64,000 nt of DNA from Thermococcus barossii (GCF_002214465.1 NZ_CP015101.1:1123013-1187012); one strand, 5' to 3'. Shown: positions 1 to 9,322, counted from the first letter of the stretch. Made by a program: numbers and translations. Notes: generated by a model from the letters alone, not told the origin.

Positions 1-1743
1 CCTGAGCTCGCGGTTGTCCACATAGACGACGATTCCCTTCGGCTTCTTCACGAAGACCGGCTTTATTGGGAGCTTTTCGTAGACCTCCTCCTTGGAAGGC
101 TCGGTCTTTTCGGCCTTTTTCGGCTTTTCCACCTTCTTTGGCTTGAGAAACGCATCAAGCGGGGTTATCTTCCCCTTCGAGGGCATTTCAACACTCTCCG
201 GGACCTTTTCTCTTATTTCAGCCCAGTGTGGATGAGCTTTCTCAAGTTCGCGCGCTATCTTCCTTATAGCATCAAACATCCCTTTCTCCTTTCTCCGGGA
301 ACTCCAGTAGTAAGCCTCATCACGCGTTCCCTTTGCCATAAGGATTATGACCCTCCCCGGCCTGTGTCTGCCGGTTCTTCCGCGCCTCTGGATGCTCCTT
401 ATGGCGGAAGGAACCGGCTCGTAGAAGACCACCAGATCAACCTCGGGAACGTCCAGCCCCTCCTCACCCACACTCGTTGCCACGAGAACGTTGAACTCGC
501 CCCTGGAAAAACGCTCCAGGATTTCCTTCTGCTCCCTTTGGCTCATGCCCTTATCGTTGCTCCTGGTGGCCTGTCCGATGAAGCGCTCGGCAGATATCCC
601 CTCCCCGCGAAGAACCTCGACGATCTTCCTCCCTGTGTCGCGATAGTTGGTGAAGACGATGATTTTTGAGTCCGGCTTTTTCTTCAGCTGCTCGCTCACG
701 AGTTCCCTCAGCTTCTCCATCTTCGGGTGGTCGAGACCGAGCTCCTTCGCCTGGACGAGGAGATAGATGACCTTCCTCATGCGCGGGTCTTCCATGAGCT
801 GTCTGCTCGACTTCGTCCTTTTATCCTCGCGGAGCTTCTTTAGGTACGCCCTGAGTGCGGTCAGCCCCTGCGTCTCCAGCAGTTCTATCGCATGCTGAAG
901 CTTCACAGCCTTGGCCTGATGCATCCTCAGGCGACCAAGCTCGTAGTTTCCCCTCGCCACCTCCCGGTTTATCTTTGAACCCGCCTGGAGGACTTCCTTC
1001 TTCGAGATATCCGGCGAATACGTGCTCACCAGTTTGAACTGGGCGAGGGGCTTGAGGCTTTCCTTGAGCATCTCACGGAGGAGAGAGCGGACTTCCTTGT
1101 AGATGCCTGGAAGCTCAACCCTGACCCATTCGAAGGTCATTCTCTGAACGTAGGGCCTGACGTCCGGCGAGCTCTCGGTTCTTATCTCGATGTGCTCTAT
1201 TCCAAGGTTCTTCACTATCTCGCGTATCCTCATCTCGTCGCTTCCTGGGGAGGCGGTGAGGCCAAGAACAAGCGGATGTCTGGCGGTTTTGAGGTACTCC
1301 CTCGCTATGAAGACGTAGGAGTAGTTGCCCACCGCCCTGTGGGCCTCATCAAAAACCAGCAGGACAACGTCCTCCAGCGATATCTTTCCGGTGAGAATAT
1401 CGTTTTCAACAGTTTGAGGCGTGGCGGTGATGACGGTACTCTCCCTCCACACCTCAGCCCTCTTTTCGGGCGAAAGCTCGCCGGTGAGGACGTTGATTTT
1501 CTCCGGCGGGAGGTTGAAGAGCTTTCTAAAGCTCTCGGCGTGCTGGAGCGCGAGGGGCTTCGTCGGGGCGAGCATGAGAACCTTACCGCCGTACTTTGAG
1601 AGCCGGTAGTCGGCTATGAGCATTGCTATAAGGGTCTTTCCTAATCCGGTCGGCAGGACGACGAGGCAGTTGGTTTCTTTACAGCGCGCGTAGATGACCT
1701 CCTGATAAACGCGGGGCTCGATTATATCGCGACGAAGGTACAT
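1..1743 (-). CDS. hef: Hef helicase/nuclease (5' part, truncated by window)
   Basis: Archaeal XPF/FANCM-family protein that processes stalled forks and branched DNA; an N-terminal SF2 helicase is joined to a C-terminal ERCC4 nuclease. Visible from the start: Walker A PTGLGKT (residue ~31), DEAH box (VFDEAHR, ~130), and motif VI QRRGRTGRHRPGR. A charged linker leads to VYVDNREL, the beginning of the ERCC4 nuclease core, where the window ends at residue 581; the ERKxxxD site lies outside. ATG at 1743 has no Shine-Dalgarno sequence and lies 25 nt from the centre of a TATA box, so the mRNA is probably leaderless. Divergent from the gene at 1793. Confidence 0.95.
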   Translation of the reverse strand, partial: MYLRRDIIEPRVYQEVIYARCKETNCLVVLPTGLGKTLIAMLIADYRLSKYGGKVLMLAPTKPLALQHAESFRKLFNLPPEKINVLTGELSPEKRAEVWRESTVITATPQTVENDILTGKISLEDVVLLVFDEAHRAVGNYSYVFIAREYLKTARHPLVLGLTASPGSDEMRIREIVKNLGIEHIEIRTESSPDVRPYVQRMTFEWVRVELPGIYKEVRSLLREMLKESLKPLAQFKLVSTYSPDISKKEVLQAGSKINREVARGNYELGRLRMHQAKAVKLQHAIELLETQGLTALRAYLKKLREDKRTKSSRQLMEDPRMRKVIYLLVQAKELGLDHPKMEKLRELVSEQLKKKPDSKIIVFTNYRDTGRKIVEVLRGEGISAERFIGQATRSNDKGMSQREQKEILERFSRGEFNVLVATSVGEEGLDVPEVDLVVFYEPVPSAIRSIQRRGRTGRHRPGRVIILMAKGTRDEAYYWSSRRKEKGMFDAIRKIARELEKAHPHWAEIREKVPESVEMPSKGKITPLDAFLKPKKVEKPKKAEKTEPSKEEVYEKLPIKPVFVKKPKGIVVYVDNRELR

Positions 1744-1764
1744 ATGCCTATATCCTCGGCGAAG

Positions 1765-1772
1765 TTTATAAA
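1765..1772. promoter_or_regulatory. Shared palindromic TATA box for hef and the gene at 1793
   Basis: The perfect palindrome TTTATAAA is centred at 1768.5, about 25 nt from the ATG of hef on one side and 25 nt from the ATG at 1793 on the other. That is the usual archaeal TATA-to-start distance, so one TATA element appears to serve two leaderless transcripts. Sequence-based inference; no transcript data. Confidence 0.65.
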
Positions 1773-1792
1773 TTCTCGGACGAACCCCTGCC

Positions 1793-2260
1793 ATGCTCCT
1801 CACGAGGCACGCAAAGGAAAGATTAGCCAAGAGGCTCGCGAAGAGGAGGAAACTTGAGAGGATCTACTCGGAGCTGTGGGCCTTCCTCGACCGCTCTCGA
1901 AGGATCGACGTGAACGAAAAGGTGGTGATCTTCACCGACGGCAGAAAGAGTCTGGTATGTGCCAGGCTCGAATGCGAGAGGCTTTCTCTGGAGGAGATCA
2001 GGGAGAGGGTCTCGGGCATTTCCGGAGCATACGAGTGCGTCTTCTTCGATGGGCGGATGTTCAGGCATGCGAGGCCTGAAAAGTTCGTCCAGAGCCTTTC
2101 GGAGGGGGAGTACTGCTTCTACCTGAACAGGGAGAAGAGGAGCCTCTACATAGGAAGCGAGGAACCCCTGCTGGTCATAACGGTAAGGCCGGCAAGGGGA
2201 GTGGAAAGAGATCAGGCCTCCACGGGCACGACCAGTATGTCCCCGAAGGGCTCCTCCTGA
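1793..2260 (+). CDS. Conserved hypothetical protein, 155 aa
   Basis: I do not recognise a family. The first ~30 residues are strongly basic ([20 protein letters not shown]); the rest alternates predicted strands and helices ([28 protein letters not shown]), suggesting a small soluble alpha/beta protein. The ATG lies 25 nt from the TATA centre and has no Shine-Dalgarno sequence, consistent with a leaderless mRNA. Its 3' end overlaps the convergent scpA gene by about 50 nt, which is unusual, so the true stop region could be checked for a sequence error. The last ~20 residues encoded in the overlap are low-complexity (Ser/Thr/Gly). Confidence 0.7.
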   Translation: MLLTRHAKERLAKRLAKRRKLERIYSELWAFLDRSRRIDVNEKVVIFTDGRKSLVCARLECERLSLEEIRERVSGISGAYECVFFDGRMFRHARPEKFVQSLSEGEYCFYLNREKRSLYIGSEEPLLVITVRPARGVERDQASTGTTSMSPKGSS

Positions 2261-2868
2261 ATCAGATCCACTTTCCCCATGTTGGAGAGGAACAGGAGGT
2301 AGAGGAAGGTCCTGGCGACTATCTTCGGAGTCGGGTCAAAGACGAGATCCCAGAAGTTTATTGGCTCCCTTGTTTCCCGGTACATGTTCACGACTATCTC
2401 GTGGAGGCGGTAGACGTGCTTCTCGATGTCCACGCGGAAGTCATCGACGACGAAGACCTCCTCCTCTATCTCGACCTTCTTTTTCTTCCTGGGCTTTCTC
2501 TTCTCAGCCTCCTCTAGGGCGTCCATCAGGGCATCCAGGAGGTCGTCGAAGGTGTAGTAGCGCTCGACCCTCCTGAGCGGCGGGGCGAGGGGCTCGACCT
2601 CGACCCTTATGCGCTCGTCGTGGTGTTCCTCCTCTTCCTCCTCGTCCGCGTGGAGCAAAGCCTCGCTCTTCATTCTCACCAGTATCGACGCCGCCAGTAT
2701 CGCCCTGGCTGAAACTCTGAGGTCAAGCTCCTTCATCTCCCTGAGCCGTTCGATGTACTTCTCGGTCAGGTCAACTATGTCTATGTTCCAGGGATCAACC
2801 TTACCCATGGTGACGAGCTGGAGGAGAATGTCAACGGGCGTTATCTCCTCCTCGCGACGGGATTCCAT
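2212..2868 (-). CDS. scpA: ScpA, kleisin subunit of the SMC-ScpAB condensin
   Basis: Kleisin that bridges the two SMC heads in chromosome condensation and segregation. The 218-aa protein has the ScpA pattern: [27 protein letters not shown] near the N-terminus (SMC-neck binding helices), a central acidic and Lys-rich linker, and a C-terminal winged-helix segment. An in-frame GTG at 2877 overlaps the upstream stop (GTGA), but the ATG at 2868 sits 5 nt after AGGTGA and is preferred. It is the last gene of an smc-HEPN-MNT-scpA operon. Archaeal ScpA is shorter and more diverged than the bacterial form, but the operon context supports the call. Confidence 0.88.
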   Translation of the reverse strand: MESRREEEITPVDILLQLVTMGKVDPWNIDIVDLTEKYIERLREMKELDLRVSARAILAASILVRMKSEALLHADEEEEEEHHDERIRVEVEPLAPPLRRVERYYTFDDLLDALMDALEEAEKRKPRKKKKVEIEEEVFVVDDFRVDIEKHVYRLHEIVVNMYRETREPINFWDLVFDPTPKIVARTFLYLLFLSNMGKVDLIQEEPFGDILVVPVEA

Positions 2869-2873
2869 AAGTT

Positions 2874-3293
2874 TCACCTCTCAATTCTAATCCAGCCCCG
2901 CTCAAAACGGCGGAACTTTCTTCTGACGGCGTTGAACATCGCCGTCAGTTCCTCAAGATAGTCCTCGTCAGCGTAGAGAACCTTCCCATCGGACAGGGCG
3001 TCAAGTATGAGTGGATGCCCCCTGAGGAGCATTTTTCTGATCTCCCCGGGGGTGTAGGCCTTCGCATCAATCGGAGCACGGGTTCTGTCGAGGTCGTAGA
3101 GAAGTTTCAGACGCTCGTTCGGATTCCTGGGAAGGTCCTCCGCAACCACCAGAACGTCCACGTCGCTTCCCAGACCGAACGTCCCCCTGGCAACTGAGCC
3201 ATACAGAAGTATCAGTTTTGGATTGAGGGCCTTTTTGACGGCCTCAACGTACTCCCGGATTTCCCGCCCGTAGGGAAGTTCACTGGACCTCAT
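2874..3293 (-). CDS. MNT-type nucleotidyltransferase (antitoxin-like), 139 aa
   Basis: Minimal nucleotidyltransferase of the kind paired with HEPN proteins, where it is known in some systems to AMPylate and neutralise the HEPN RNase. The signature GSVARGTFGLGSDVD (GSx10DxD) is complete, and a third acidic residue follows in APIDAK. An in-frame TTG at 3299 exists, but the ATG at 3293 is better placed after AGGAGGG. It overlaps the HEPN stop by 14 nt and its own stop overlaps the scpA GTG, so translation is coupled. Odd position: inside the smc-scpA operon. Confidence 0.85.
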   Translation of the reverse strand: MRSSELPYGREIREYVEAVKKALNPKLILLYGSVARGTFGLGSDVDVLVVAEDLPRNPNERLKLLYDLDRTRAPIDAKAYTPGEIRKMLLRGHPLILDALSDGKVLYADEDYLEELTAMFNAVRRKFRRFERGWIRIER

Positions 3294-3684
3294 CGGCAAC
3301 CCTCCTGACGAAGGCTATTATCGCAAGCGATGAGTTGATGGCCTCCACGGCATCTTTCTCCCCGTAGTACTCATAGGGAGCGCCCTCTATATATGCATCC
3401 GGGTACCTTGGGGGGATGTAATGCCGGTCCAGCAATCTGGCGCTGTCAAAGAGTTCCTCTGGAACATCAACCTCCTTCGAGAGCACGTCGAGTAGCCTCT
3501 TTATTGAGTGGCCGTACGCCATGATTCCAAGCCCAAATAGCAGGGCCTTGACGGCATACTCCGCGGCCTGCTGTGCCTTGAAGCATGCCCACGAATAGAA
3601 TCCCGACTTCATGTCGTTCTCGGCACTCCTGAGGGTGTACTCTGCCTGGGAGAGCCATCGCTCGAATTCCTCCCTGTCAAACAT
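3280..3684 (-). CDS. HEPN domain protein (toxin-like), 134 aa
   Basis: HEPN-fold protein; partners of MNT proteins are usually RNases or nucleotide-binding toxins. Visible: an N-terminal helix with the family-typical WLSQAEYTLRSAENDMKSGFYSWACFKAQQAAEYAVKAL pattern spread over residues ~10-48, and the RLLDRH motif (Rx4H, the catalytic HEPN signature) followed by YIPPRYPDAY. The ATG at 3684 lies 5 nt after GGGTGA, which also contains the smc stop codon. An upstream in-frame GTG at 3693 overlaps smc and is less likely. It forms a pair with the MNT gene immediately downstream. Confidence 0.87.
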   Translation of the reverse strand: MFDREEFERWLSQAEYTLRSAENDMKSGFYSWACFKAQQAAEYAVKALLFGLGIMAYGHSIKRLLDVLSKEVDVPEELFDSARLLDRHYIPPRYPDAYIEGAPYEYYGEKDAVEAINSSLAIIAFVRRVADEVQ

Positions 3685-3689
3685 CGAGC

Positions 3690-6600
3690 TCACCCGCCCA
3701 GGTGGCCGAACATCTCGGCGTGCTCGGCCTCGCTCCTCTTTCTGGCCTCTTCGAGTATCTTCATGGCCTTCTCAAGGCTCAGTGCAACGACGCGGGAGAC
3801 GCCGTTCCTCATGCTGACCCCGATTATCTTGTCCGCGTTCGCCATCATGACGTCCCTGAGTGTAATCACGATGAACTGGCTGTTCTGGGAGGCCTCCTTG
3901 ATGAGGTCGGCGACGCGCTTGACGTTGGCGTCGTCGAGGTGTGCATCGATCTCGTCGAAGAGGTAGAAGGGAGCCGGCTTGTAGCGCTGTATGGCGAAGA
4001 CAAAGGCCAAAGCCGTTAAAGCTTTCTCACCGCCGCTCATGGCCTCTATCCTCTTGACGTCCTTTCCAGCGGGCTTGGCCTCTATCTCAAGACCTCCGGC
4101 GAATGGGTCATCCGGGTTCTCAAGGATGAGCCTCGCACTCCCGCCCGGAGAGAGCTTGGCAAAAAGCTCGGAGAAGTTCCTGGCTATCTCGTTGAGGGTC
4201 TGCATGAAGACGTTCCTCTTCTGGCCCTCTATCTCCTCGATGAACTCCTCTATGCTCTCCTTCTCAGCGACGACCTGCTCGCGCTTGCTCTTCAGCTCAA
4301 GGTAGCGTCTCTCAACGACCTCGAAGTCTTCTATGGCCTTCATGTTCACCGGTTCGAGGGAGCGTATCTCCTCCTCCATCTTCTCTATCTGCTCCCTCAG
4401 GGCTTCGAGCTCCAGCGGCACTTCCTTGATGCTCCGAATTAGCTTGGCGTCGTGGTGCTTGAGCTCGTCCTGCTTCTCCTTCAGCGTTGCCTCGTACTGG
4501 GCGAGCTTTATCTTGAGGGTGTTGGCTTCAATGCGGAGCTCCTGGAGCTTGGAGTTGAGCTCGTCCTTCTCCGAGCGAAGGTCTATTATCTCGTTCCTAA
4601 CCTTCTCGCGCCTCTCGCGGAGCTCCTTAAGTTCGTCCTTCACACTCTCCTCGGCCTTTCTGAGCTTCTCCAGCTCCTTCTCGAACTCCTCTATGGCCTT
4701 CTCGTTCTCGGCGATGTTTGCCTTGAGGGCGTTTATCCTGTTCACCAGCCCCTCAATCTCCTCCTCAAGGTCGGCCTTCCTCGGGAGAAGTTCCTCGTTT
4801 ATCCTTATCTCAAGGTTCTCAAGCTTGCTCTCAACCTTGCTCAGCTCCTCCCTCAGCTTGCTTATCTCGTGCTCCACTTCCCTAATCTTCTGGTTTAGCT
4901 CCCTTGCTTCGGGGTTCTCAAGGGCCTTCTTGAGCCTCTCCTTCTTCTTTTCGAGGCGCTCTATCCTTCCGCGGAGCTTCGCCATATCGCCCTTCGTCCC
5001 GTGAATCCTCTTCTCAAGAACCTCAATGAGCCTCTCGCTCTCTTCAATTTCCTCCTTAAGGGCCTTATCCTCTGAGAGAAGGCGCTCCATCTCCCTCTGA
5101 ACCACCTGAAGGTCCTTGCTCAGGTCGCTCTTTTTCATGCGGAGCTCAAAAAGCTCGTTCTGAAGTCCCTTAACCTCAAGCTTGAGGGCGTTGATTGACG
5201 ACTCCAGAGCTTCCTTCTCGCGTTCGAGCTTTTCCACACGCTTCCTTATCTCATCGACGTTTATCCCGAGTTTGCCCCTTGGCCTGTAGTGGCCACCGGT
5301 TATGGCACCGCTCCTCTCAAGGAGCTCGCCGCTAAGGGTCACCATGCGGACCTTTCCAATCCCTACGGTTCTGGCCTCGTCCATATCGCTCACGATGAGC
5401 GTGTCGCCGAGGGCATAGGCGACGGCGTTCTTAAAGCGCGGGTCGTACTGGACGACGTCCATCGCCGGAATCCCGAGGGAAGGCTTCTCGCGCATCGAAC
5501 GTGGCTTAATCTTATTTAGCGGGAGAAAAGTTAGCCTTCCGAGCTTCTTCTCCTTGAGGAGCTTGATGGCCTTCTCGGCGACTTTGTCATCCTCGACGAC
5601 AACGTTGTCGTAGTTTCCACCGAGGGCAACCTCAACGGCGAGAGCATAGCCATTGTCCGCAACGGTTATCAGCTCACCGAGGGGACCGTAGAGACCGGGG
5701 ATGTTCTGGCTCTTGAGGAACTCAACCGCGCGGTTTCCACGAACCTCACGCTGGGCTTCGGCCTTTATCAGCTCCTCCCTGGCCTTTGCAAGCTCGCCCT
5801 CGACCTTTCTGAGGGCTTTGCTCTTCTCCTCAAGCTCCTTTTCAGCCTTCCTGAGCCTTGCCTCGGCCTTTGACATCTTCCCGTCTATCTCTCCCAGCTC
5901 GGAGCGCTTTGCCTCAAGGGATTTCCTGGCATCATCTATTTTCGACTTGAGGGCAGTTCTCCTGGCATTATCCTGGGCAATCTTGCCTTTGAGACGCTCT
6001 ATCTCCTCCTCGAACTTCTTAATATCGCTCTCCTTCATGTAGAGCTCCTTCTTGGCCTCCTCCAGCTCGTCAACGACCTTGTCGAAGTCCTGCTTGGCTA
6101 TGGCAAAATCCCTGTCAATCTCACCGAGCTTGACCACCAGCTCGTTTTTGATGACCTCTTTTTCCTTTATCTCCGCCTTGAGCTTCTCGCGCCTCTTGCT
6201 CCAGCGCTGAATGGCATTCCTGCTCTTCTCGATTTCCTCCGAGACCTTTTTGAGCTCCTCTTTCGTCTTAGCCAGCCTGTGCTGGCTGTCCTCTATCTCC
6301 TTCTGAGCCAGCTCGATGTTCTTCTTCGCCATTTCGATCTTCGACTGAACCTCGCTGATCTTTCTCGTGACCTCCAGGATACCGTCCTCGCTCTTTTCCT
6401 CAAGCTCCTTTTCGATGGCGTTCAGTTCCTTCTCCTTGGCGACTATCTCCTTGGCTATGTCCTTGAGGCGCTCCTCTATGGCGGCTATCTCCGCCTCTAT
6501 CTCCTTGTCGCGGAGGTTGTTCTCCTCAATCAGGGACTTGAGCTTCCTTATCTCGCCCAGGAGGAGGGTAACCCTGGCCCTTTCAACGCGCTCCTTGAGG

Positions 6601-7256
6601 TCAAGGTAGCGGAGGGCATCGTTGCGCTCCTTTTCGAGCTTGTCAAGCTGGGTCTTGACCTCGCGGATTAGAAGGTCAACGCGCGCCAGGTTCTCCTCCG
6701 CCTGCTTGAGCTCCTTGAGAGCCTTCTCTTTCTTCGCATCGTACTCGGCTATTCCGGAAATCTCGTCTATGAGCATCCTCCTTTCGGTCGGGCTCATCTT
6801 TATGAACTTGGTGATGTCACCCTGAAGGACGAGGTTGTAGCCCTCGGGTGAAATCATCGCTGCACTGAGGACGTCAAGGATGTCGCTCCTGCTGGTTCTC
6901 TTACCGTTGAGCCAGTATGTGCTCCTGCCGTCTGGATAGACGCGGCGCTTTATCACGACCTCGTCTTCATCGATTGGAAAACCCCTGTCCTCGTTGTTGA
7001 AGTACATTGCGACCTCCGCGTATTTAGCGGGAGCCTCGGTTTTTGTGCCAGCAAAGATGAGGTCACTTATCCTGGTCGCGCGCATGGCTTTGGCAGAGAG
7101 GCCGCCGAGAACGAAGAGAACGGCGTCACCGATGTTGCTCTTTCCAGAACCGTTGGCACCAACGATCGCTGTAAACCCCTTAGAAAGCGGAACGACTACC
7201 TTTCGGTTACCGTAGGATTTGAAACCTTTCATTTCAATCTTCTCGATGTACGGCAT
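3690..7256 (-). CDS. smc: SMC chromosome segregation ATPase
   Basis: Structural maintenance of chromosomes protein, 1188 aa, a usual full length. Walker A GANGSGKS is at residues 33-40; two long Glu/Lys-rich coiled coils flank a hinge at about 515-680 (GLYGPLGELI ... RGKLGINVDEI); the C-terminal head has the ABC signature MSGGEKAL, Walker B FYLFDEIDAHLDD and a D-loop. Head and hinge are both intact. The ATG at 7256 follows TAGGTGTAGGGC. First gene of the operon with HEPN, MNT and scpA, all linked by overlaps or gaps of a few nt. Confidence 0.98.
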   Translation of the reverse strand: MPYIEKIEMKGFKSYGNRKVVVPLSKGFTAIVGANGSGKSNIGDAVLFVLGGLSAKAMRATRISDLIFAGTKTEAPAKYAEVAMYFNNEDRGFPIDEDEVVIKRRVYPDGRSTYWLNGKRTSRSDILDVLSAAMISPEGYNLVLQGDITKFIKMSPTERRMLIDEISGIAEYDAKKEKALKELKQAEENLARVDLLIREVKTQLDKLEKERNDALRYLDLKERVERARVTLLLGEIRKLKSLIEENNLRDKEIEAEIAAIEERLKDIAKEIVAKEKELNAIEKELEEKSEDGILEVTRKISEVQSKIEMAKKNIELAQKEIEDSQHRLAKTKEELKKVSEEIEKSRNAIQRWSKRREKLKAEIKEKEVIKNELVVKLGEIDRDFAIAKQDFDKVVDELEEAKKELYMKESDIKKFEEEIERLKGKIAQDNARRTALKSKIDDARKSLEAKRSELGEIDGKMSKAEARLRKAEKELEEKSKALRKVEGELAKAREELIKAEAQREVRGNRAVEFLKSQNIPGLYGPLGELITVADNGYALAVEVALGGNYDNVVVEDDKVAEKAIKLLKEKKLGRLTFLPLNKIKPRSMREKPSLGIPAMDVVQYDPRFKNAVAYALGDTLIVSDMDEARTVGIGKVRMVTLSGELLERSGAITGGHYRPRGKLGINVDEIRKRVEKLEREKEALESSINALKLEVKGLQNELFELRMKKSDLSKDLQVVQREMERLLSEDKALKEEIEESERLIEVLEKRIHGTKGDMAKLRGRIERLEKKKERLKKALENPEARELNQKIREVEHEISKLREELSKVESKLENLEIRINEELLPRKADLEEEIEGLVNRINALKANIAENEKAIEEFEKELEKLRKAEESVKDELKELRERREKVRNEIIDLRSEKDELNSKLQELRIEANTLKIKLAQYEATLKEKQDELKHHDAKLIRSIKEVPLELEALREQIEKMEEEIRSLEPVNMKAIEDFEVVERRYLELKSKREQVVAEKESIEEFIEEIEGQKRNVFMQTLNEIARNFSELFAKLSPGGSARLILENPDDPFAGGLEIEAKPAGKDVKRIEAMSGGEKALTALAFVFAIQRYKPAPFYLFDEIDAHLDDANVKRVADLIKEASQNSQFIVITLRDVMMANADKIIGVSMRNGVSRVVALSLEKAMKILEEARKRSEAEHAEMFGHLGG

Positions 7257-7315
7257 GCCCTACACCTAAATTGGAGAATGATGAAGTAGGTTATATAACT
7301 TTACCTGCCGTGCGC

Positions 7316-7741
7316 TCACTCGACTATTCTGCGGAGGACGTTGAGTAGCCTGTTATCCAGGCCATCACTAACCGTGACATAGAAGTTGGAGTTCTTCATG
7401 ACGGCCATGTCCCGTATCTTGCTGACGAAGCGAAGAGTTGGCTCAACGCCATTCTCGATCATGAGGTATTCAACGGCATCGAGAACAACGTCGGATTTCT
7501 CATTCTGGAGCCTGTCCCACACGATCTGCTCGATAACGTGTAGCCTCGATGGGTGAACCGCGTTCGGATGAGAAACTTTAGTTATCCAAATCTGATAGAC
7601 ATTTGGAGCGCTAACCTCGAAGGGGGCCCTCCTTGTTATAAGAATCTTCCCTCTCTTCGGATTCCTCACCAGAATGTCGTTGAGACGGCGATAGTCCAGT
7701 ATCCGTGACTCCCTTCTGAGGGGTCGCCCCCTAAACATCAT
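7316..7741 (-). CDS. DUF835 family protein, 141 aa
   Basis: Single DUF835 domain, a family frequent in Thermococcales and often fused to membrane or sensor domains. The pattern seen is ILITRRAPFE...YQIWITK...HPSRLHVIEQIV...VVLDAVEYLMIENG...LRFVSKIRDMAVMKNSNFYVTVSDGLDNRLLNVLRRI (given here in pieces), matching the strand-helix order of the family. No membrane segment. Two adjacent ATGs (7741 and 7738). Function unknown; a signalling role is inferred only from the domain's usual contexts. It stands alone between smc and the methylmalonyl-CoA genes. Confidence 0.75.
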   Translation of the reverse strand: MMFRGRPLRRESRILDYRRLNDILVRNPKRGKILITRRAPFEVSAPNVYQIWITKVSHPNAVHPSRLHVIEQIVWDRLQNEKSDVVLDAVEYLMIENGVEPTLRFVSKIRDMAVMKNSNFYVTVSDGLDNRLLNVLRRIVE

Positions 7742-7916
7742 AAGTCATCACTTCGTACACATGACTTGGATATGGTTCTTACCACCTTACAGCCACAGAA
7801 GGTTTGCAAACATGCCTAATAAACGTTACGGTGTGAATCTAAGCAAAGAACTGTTCCAACCTTTCAGTTAAATATGAAAGAAGGGCATGGTACCAAACGC
7901 CACTATTTCCGGAACA

Positions 7917-8318
7917 TCATTCCTTTCTCTCACAGAGTTCGAGAAGCACACCTGTAACTGCCTTCGGGTGGACGAAGGCTATCCTTGCGCCGCCGGCACC
8001 TATGCGCGGCTCCTCATCTATGAGCCTGTAGCCGGCCTCCTTGAGCTTTTCAAGATGCTCCTCAATGTTATCCACGCCGAGGGCTATGTGGTGTATGCCC
8101 TCACCGCGCTTGGCTATGAACTTGGCTATCGGCGAGTCCTCGGCGGTCGGCTCCAGGAGCTCAATTCTGCTCTCGCCGACGTGGATTATCGCCGTCCTTA
8201 CCTTCTGGTCAGGAACCTCCTCGATCTCCTCGACCTTGAGACCGAGGCCCTCCCAGACCTTGATGGCCTCCTCCAAGTTCTTAACGGCTATACCAACGTG
8301 GTCTATCTTCTTTATCAT
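7917..8318 (-). CDS. mce: Methylmalonyl-CoA epimerase
   Basis: Interconverts the (R) and (S) forms of methylmalonyl-CoA. The 133-aa protein is a glyoxalase/VOC-fold enzyme: it starts [16 protein letters not shown] (metal-ligand His), has [17 protein letters not shown] with a ligand Glu, then [14 protein letters not shown] with a second His, and ends [10 protein letters not shown] with the final Glu. The ATG overlaps the meaB stop (ATGA) and follows GGGGGTGA, so it is co-translated with meaB. Completes the mutase-epimerase step of propionyl/succinyl-CoA interconversion. Confidence 0.95.
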   Translation of the reverse strand: MIKKIDHVGIAVKNLEEAIKVWEGLGLKVEEIEEVPDQKVRTAIIHVGESRIELLEPTAEDSPIAKFIAKRGEGIHHIALGVDNIEEHLEKLKEAGYRLIDEEPRIGAGGARIAFVHPKAVTGVLLELCERKE

Positions 8319-9274
8319 GCCTTCACCCCCAGGGCTTTTTCAAGTACCAGATCCGCGGCAGAGTAGGGATCGATTTCACGCATCACAATCTTCTCTATCA
8401 GAGACGCCACATCCTCTTCATCCAGCCTCTCGCTTATCATCCTGGCTATCTTGCCGGAGACTATCGTCTTGACCTCTTCCTCGGCCCTGAACTTCCTTTT
8501 ACGCTCTATCTCCCCGCTCCTTTCGAGAAATTCATGGTGCTCCTTTATAGCCTCCCAGAGGTCTCTAATTCCCCTCATGGTTGTGGCGACGGTTTCAACT
8601 ATCGGCGGTCTCCAGCCGCGCTTCTCCCAGCGCTCCTTCTCCAGGTCGAGCATGAGGTTGAGCTCAAAGTAGGTCGCGTCAGCCCCCTCCTTGTCGGCCT
8701 TGTTGATTACAAACACGTCGGCTATCTCCATGAGGCCGGCCTTTATTGCCTGCACATCGTCCCCCAGCCCGGGAACGGTGACTAGAACCACGGTATCGGC
8801 AGTCTTCACGATGTCGATTTCAATCTGGCCGACGCCAACGGTCTCAACGAAGATGACGTCGCAGCCATAGGCGTCGAGAACCTTTATCGCATCGCTTGTT
8901 GCCTTTGCGAGGCCGCCGAGGGAGCCCCTGGTTGCCATGCTCCTGATGAAAACCCCCGGGTCCGTCGAGTGCCGCTGCATCCTTATCCTGTCACCGAGCA
9001 AAGCCCCACCGGTAAAAGGCGACGTGGGGTCTATGGCTATAACCCCCACGACTTTTCCCTCTTCTCTGGCGACCCTGATGAGCTTGTCCAGAAGCGTTGA
9101 TTTCCCTGCCCCGGGCGGTCCGGTTATTCCGACGATGTACGCGTTGCCGGTGTGGGGGTAGATTCTTGAGATTATCTCCCGGGCCTTTTCCTCGTCGTTT
9201 TCGACGAGGGTTATGAGCCTCGCAGTGGCTCGTTTGTCGCCGTTAAGCATGCGTTCTATGAGGTCGTCTATCAT
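8315..9274 (-). CDS. meaB: MeaB/ArgK-type GTPase, methylmalonyl-CoA mutase chaperone
   Basis: G3E-family GTPase that protects and reloads the B12 cofactor of methylmalonyl-CoA mutase. Walker [11 protein letters not shown], Mg-binding [15 protein letters not shown], switch region FVETVGVGQ, and NKAD are all visible; the C-terminal helix region is the dimerisation arm. 319 aa from the ATG at 9274 (after GTGGTGACG); an in-frame GTG lies at 9283. Its own promoter (TATA at ~9305-9315) carries a 13-nt near-palindrome shared with the mutase subunit genes. Overlaps mce by 4 nt. Confidence 0.95.
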   Translation of the reverse strand: MIDDLIERMLNGDKRATARLITLVENDEEKAREIISRIYPHTGNAYIVGITGPPGAGKSTLLDKLIRVAREEGKVVGVIAIDPTSPFTGGALLGDRIRMQRHSTDPGVFIRSMATRGSLGGLAKATSDAIKVLDAYGCDVIFVETVGVGQIEIDIVKTADTVVLVTVPGLGDDVQAIKAGLMEIADVFVINKADKEGADATYFELNLMLDLEKERWEKRGWRPPIVETVATTMRGIRDLWEAIKEHHEFLERSGEIERKRKFRAEEEVKTIVSGKIARMISERLDEEDVASLIEKIVMREIDPYSAADLVLEKALGVKA

Positions 9275-9285
9275 CGTCACCACTC

Positions 9286-9298
9286 GGACAAATTATCC
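9286..9298. promoter_or_regulatory. Candidate methylmalonyl-CoA regulon operator (meaB copy)
   Basis: GGACAAATTATCC (reverse strand GGATAATTTGTCC), a 6-1-6 near-palindrome with one mismatch. It lies between the meaB TATA box (~9305-9315) and the expected transcription start, a typical place for repressor binding in archaea. Close matches occur upstream of mmcB (9826-9838) and of the mutase large-subunit gene (47015-47027). Regulator unknown. Confidence 0.5.
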
Positions 9299-9322
9299 AG
9301 CAAGAAATTATAAAGGTTGGGT

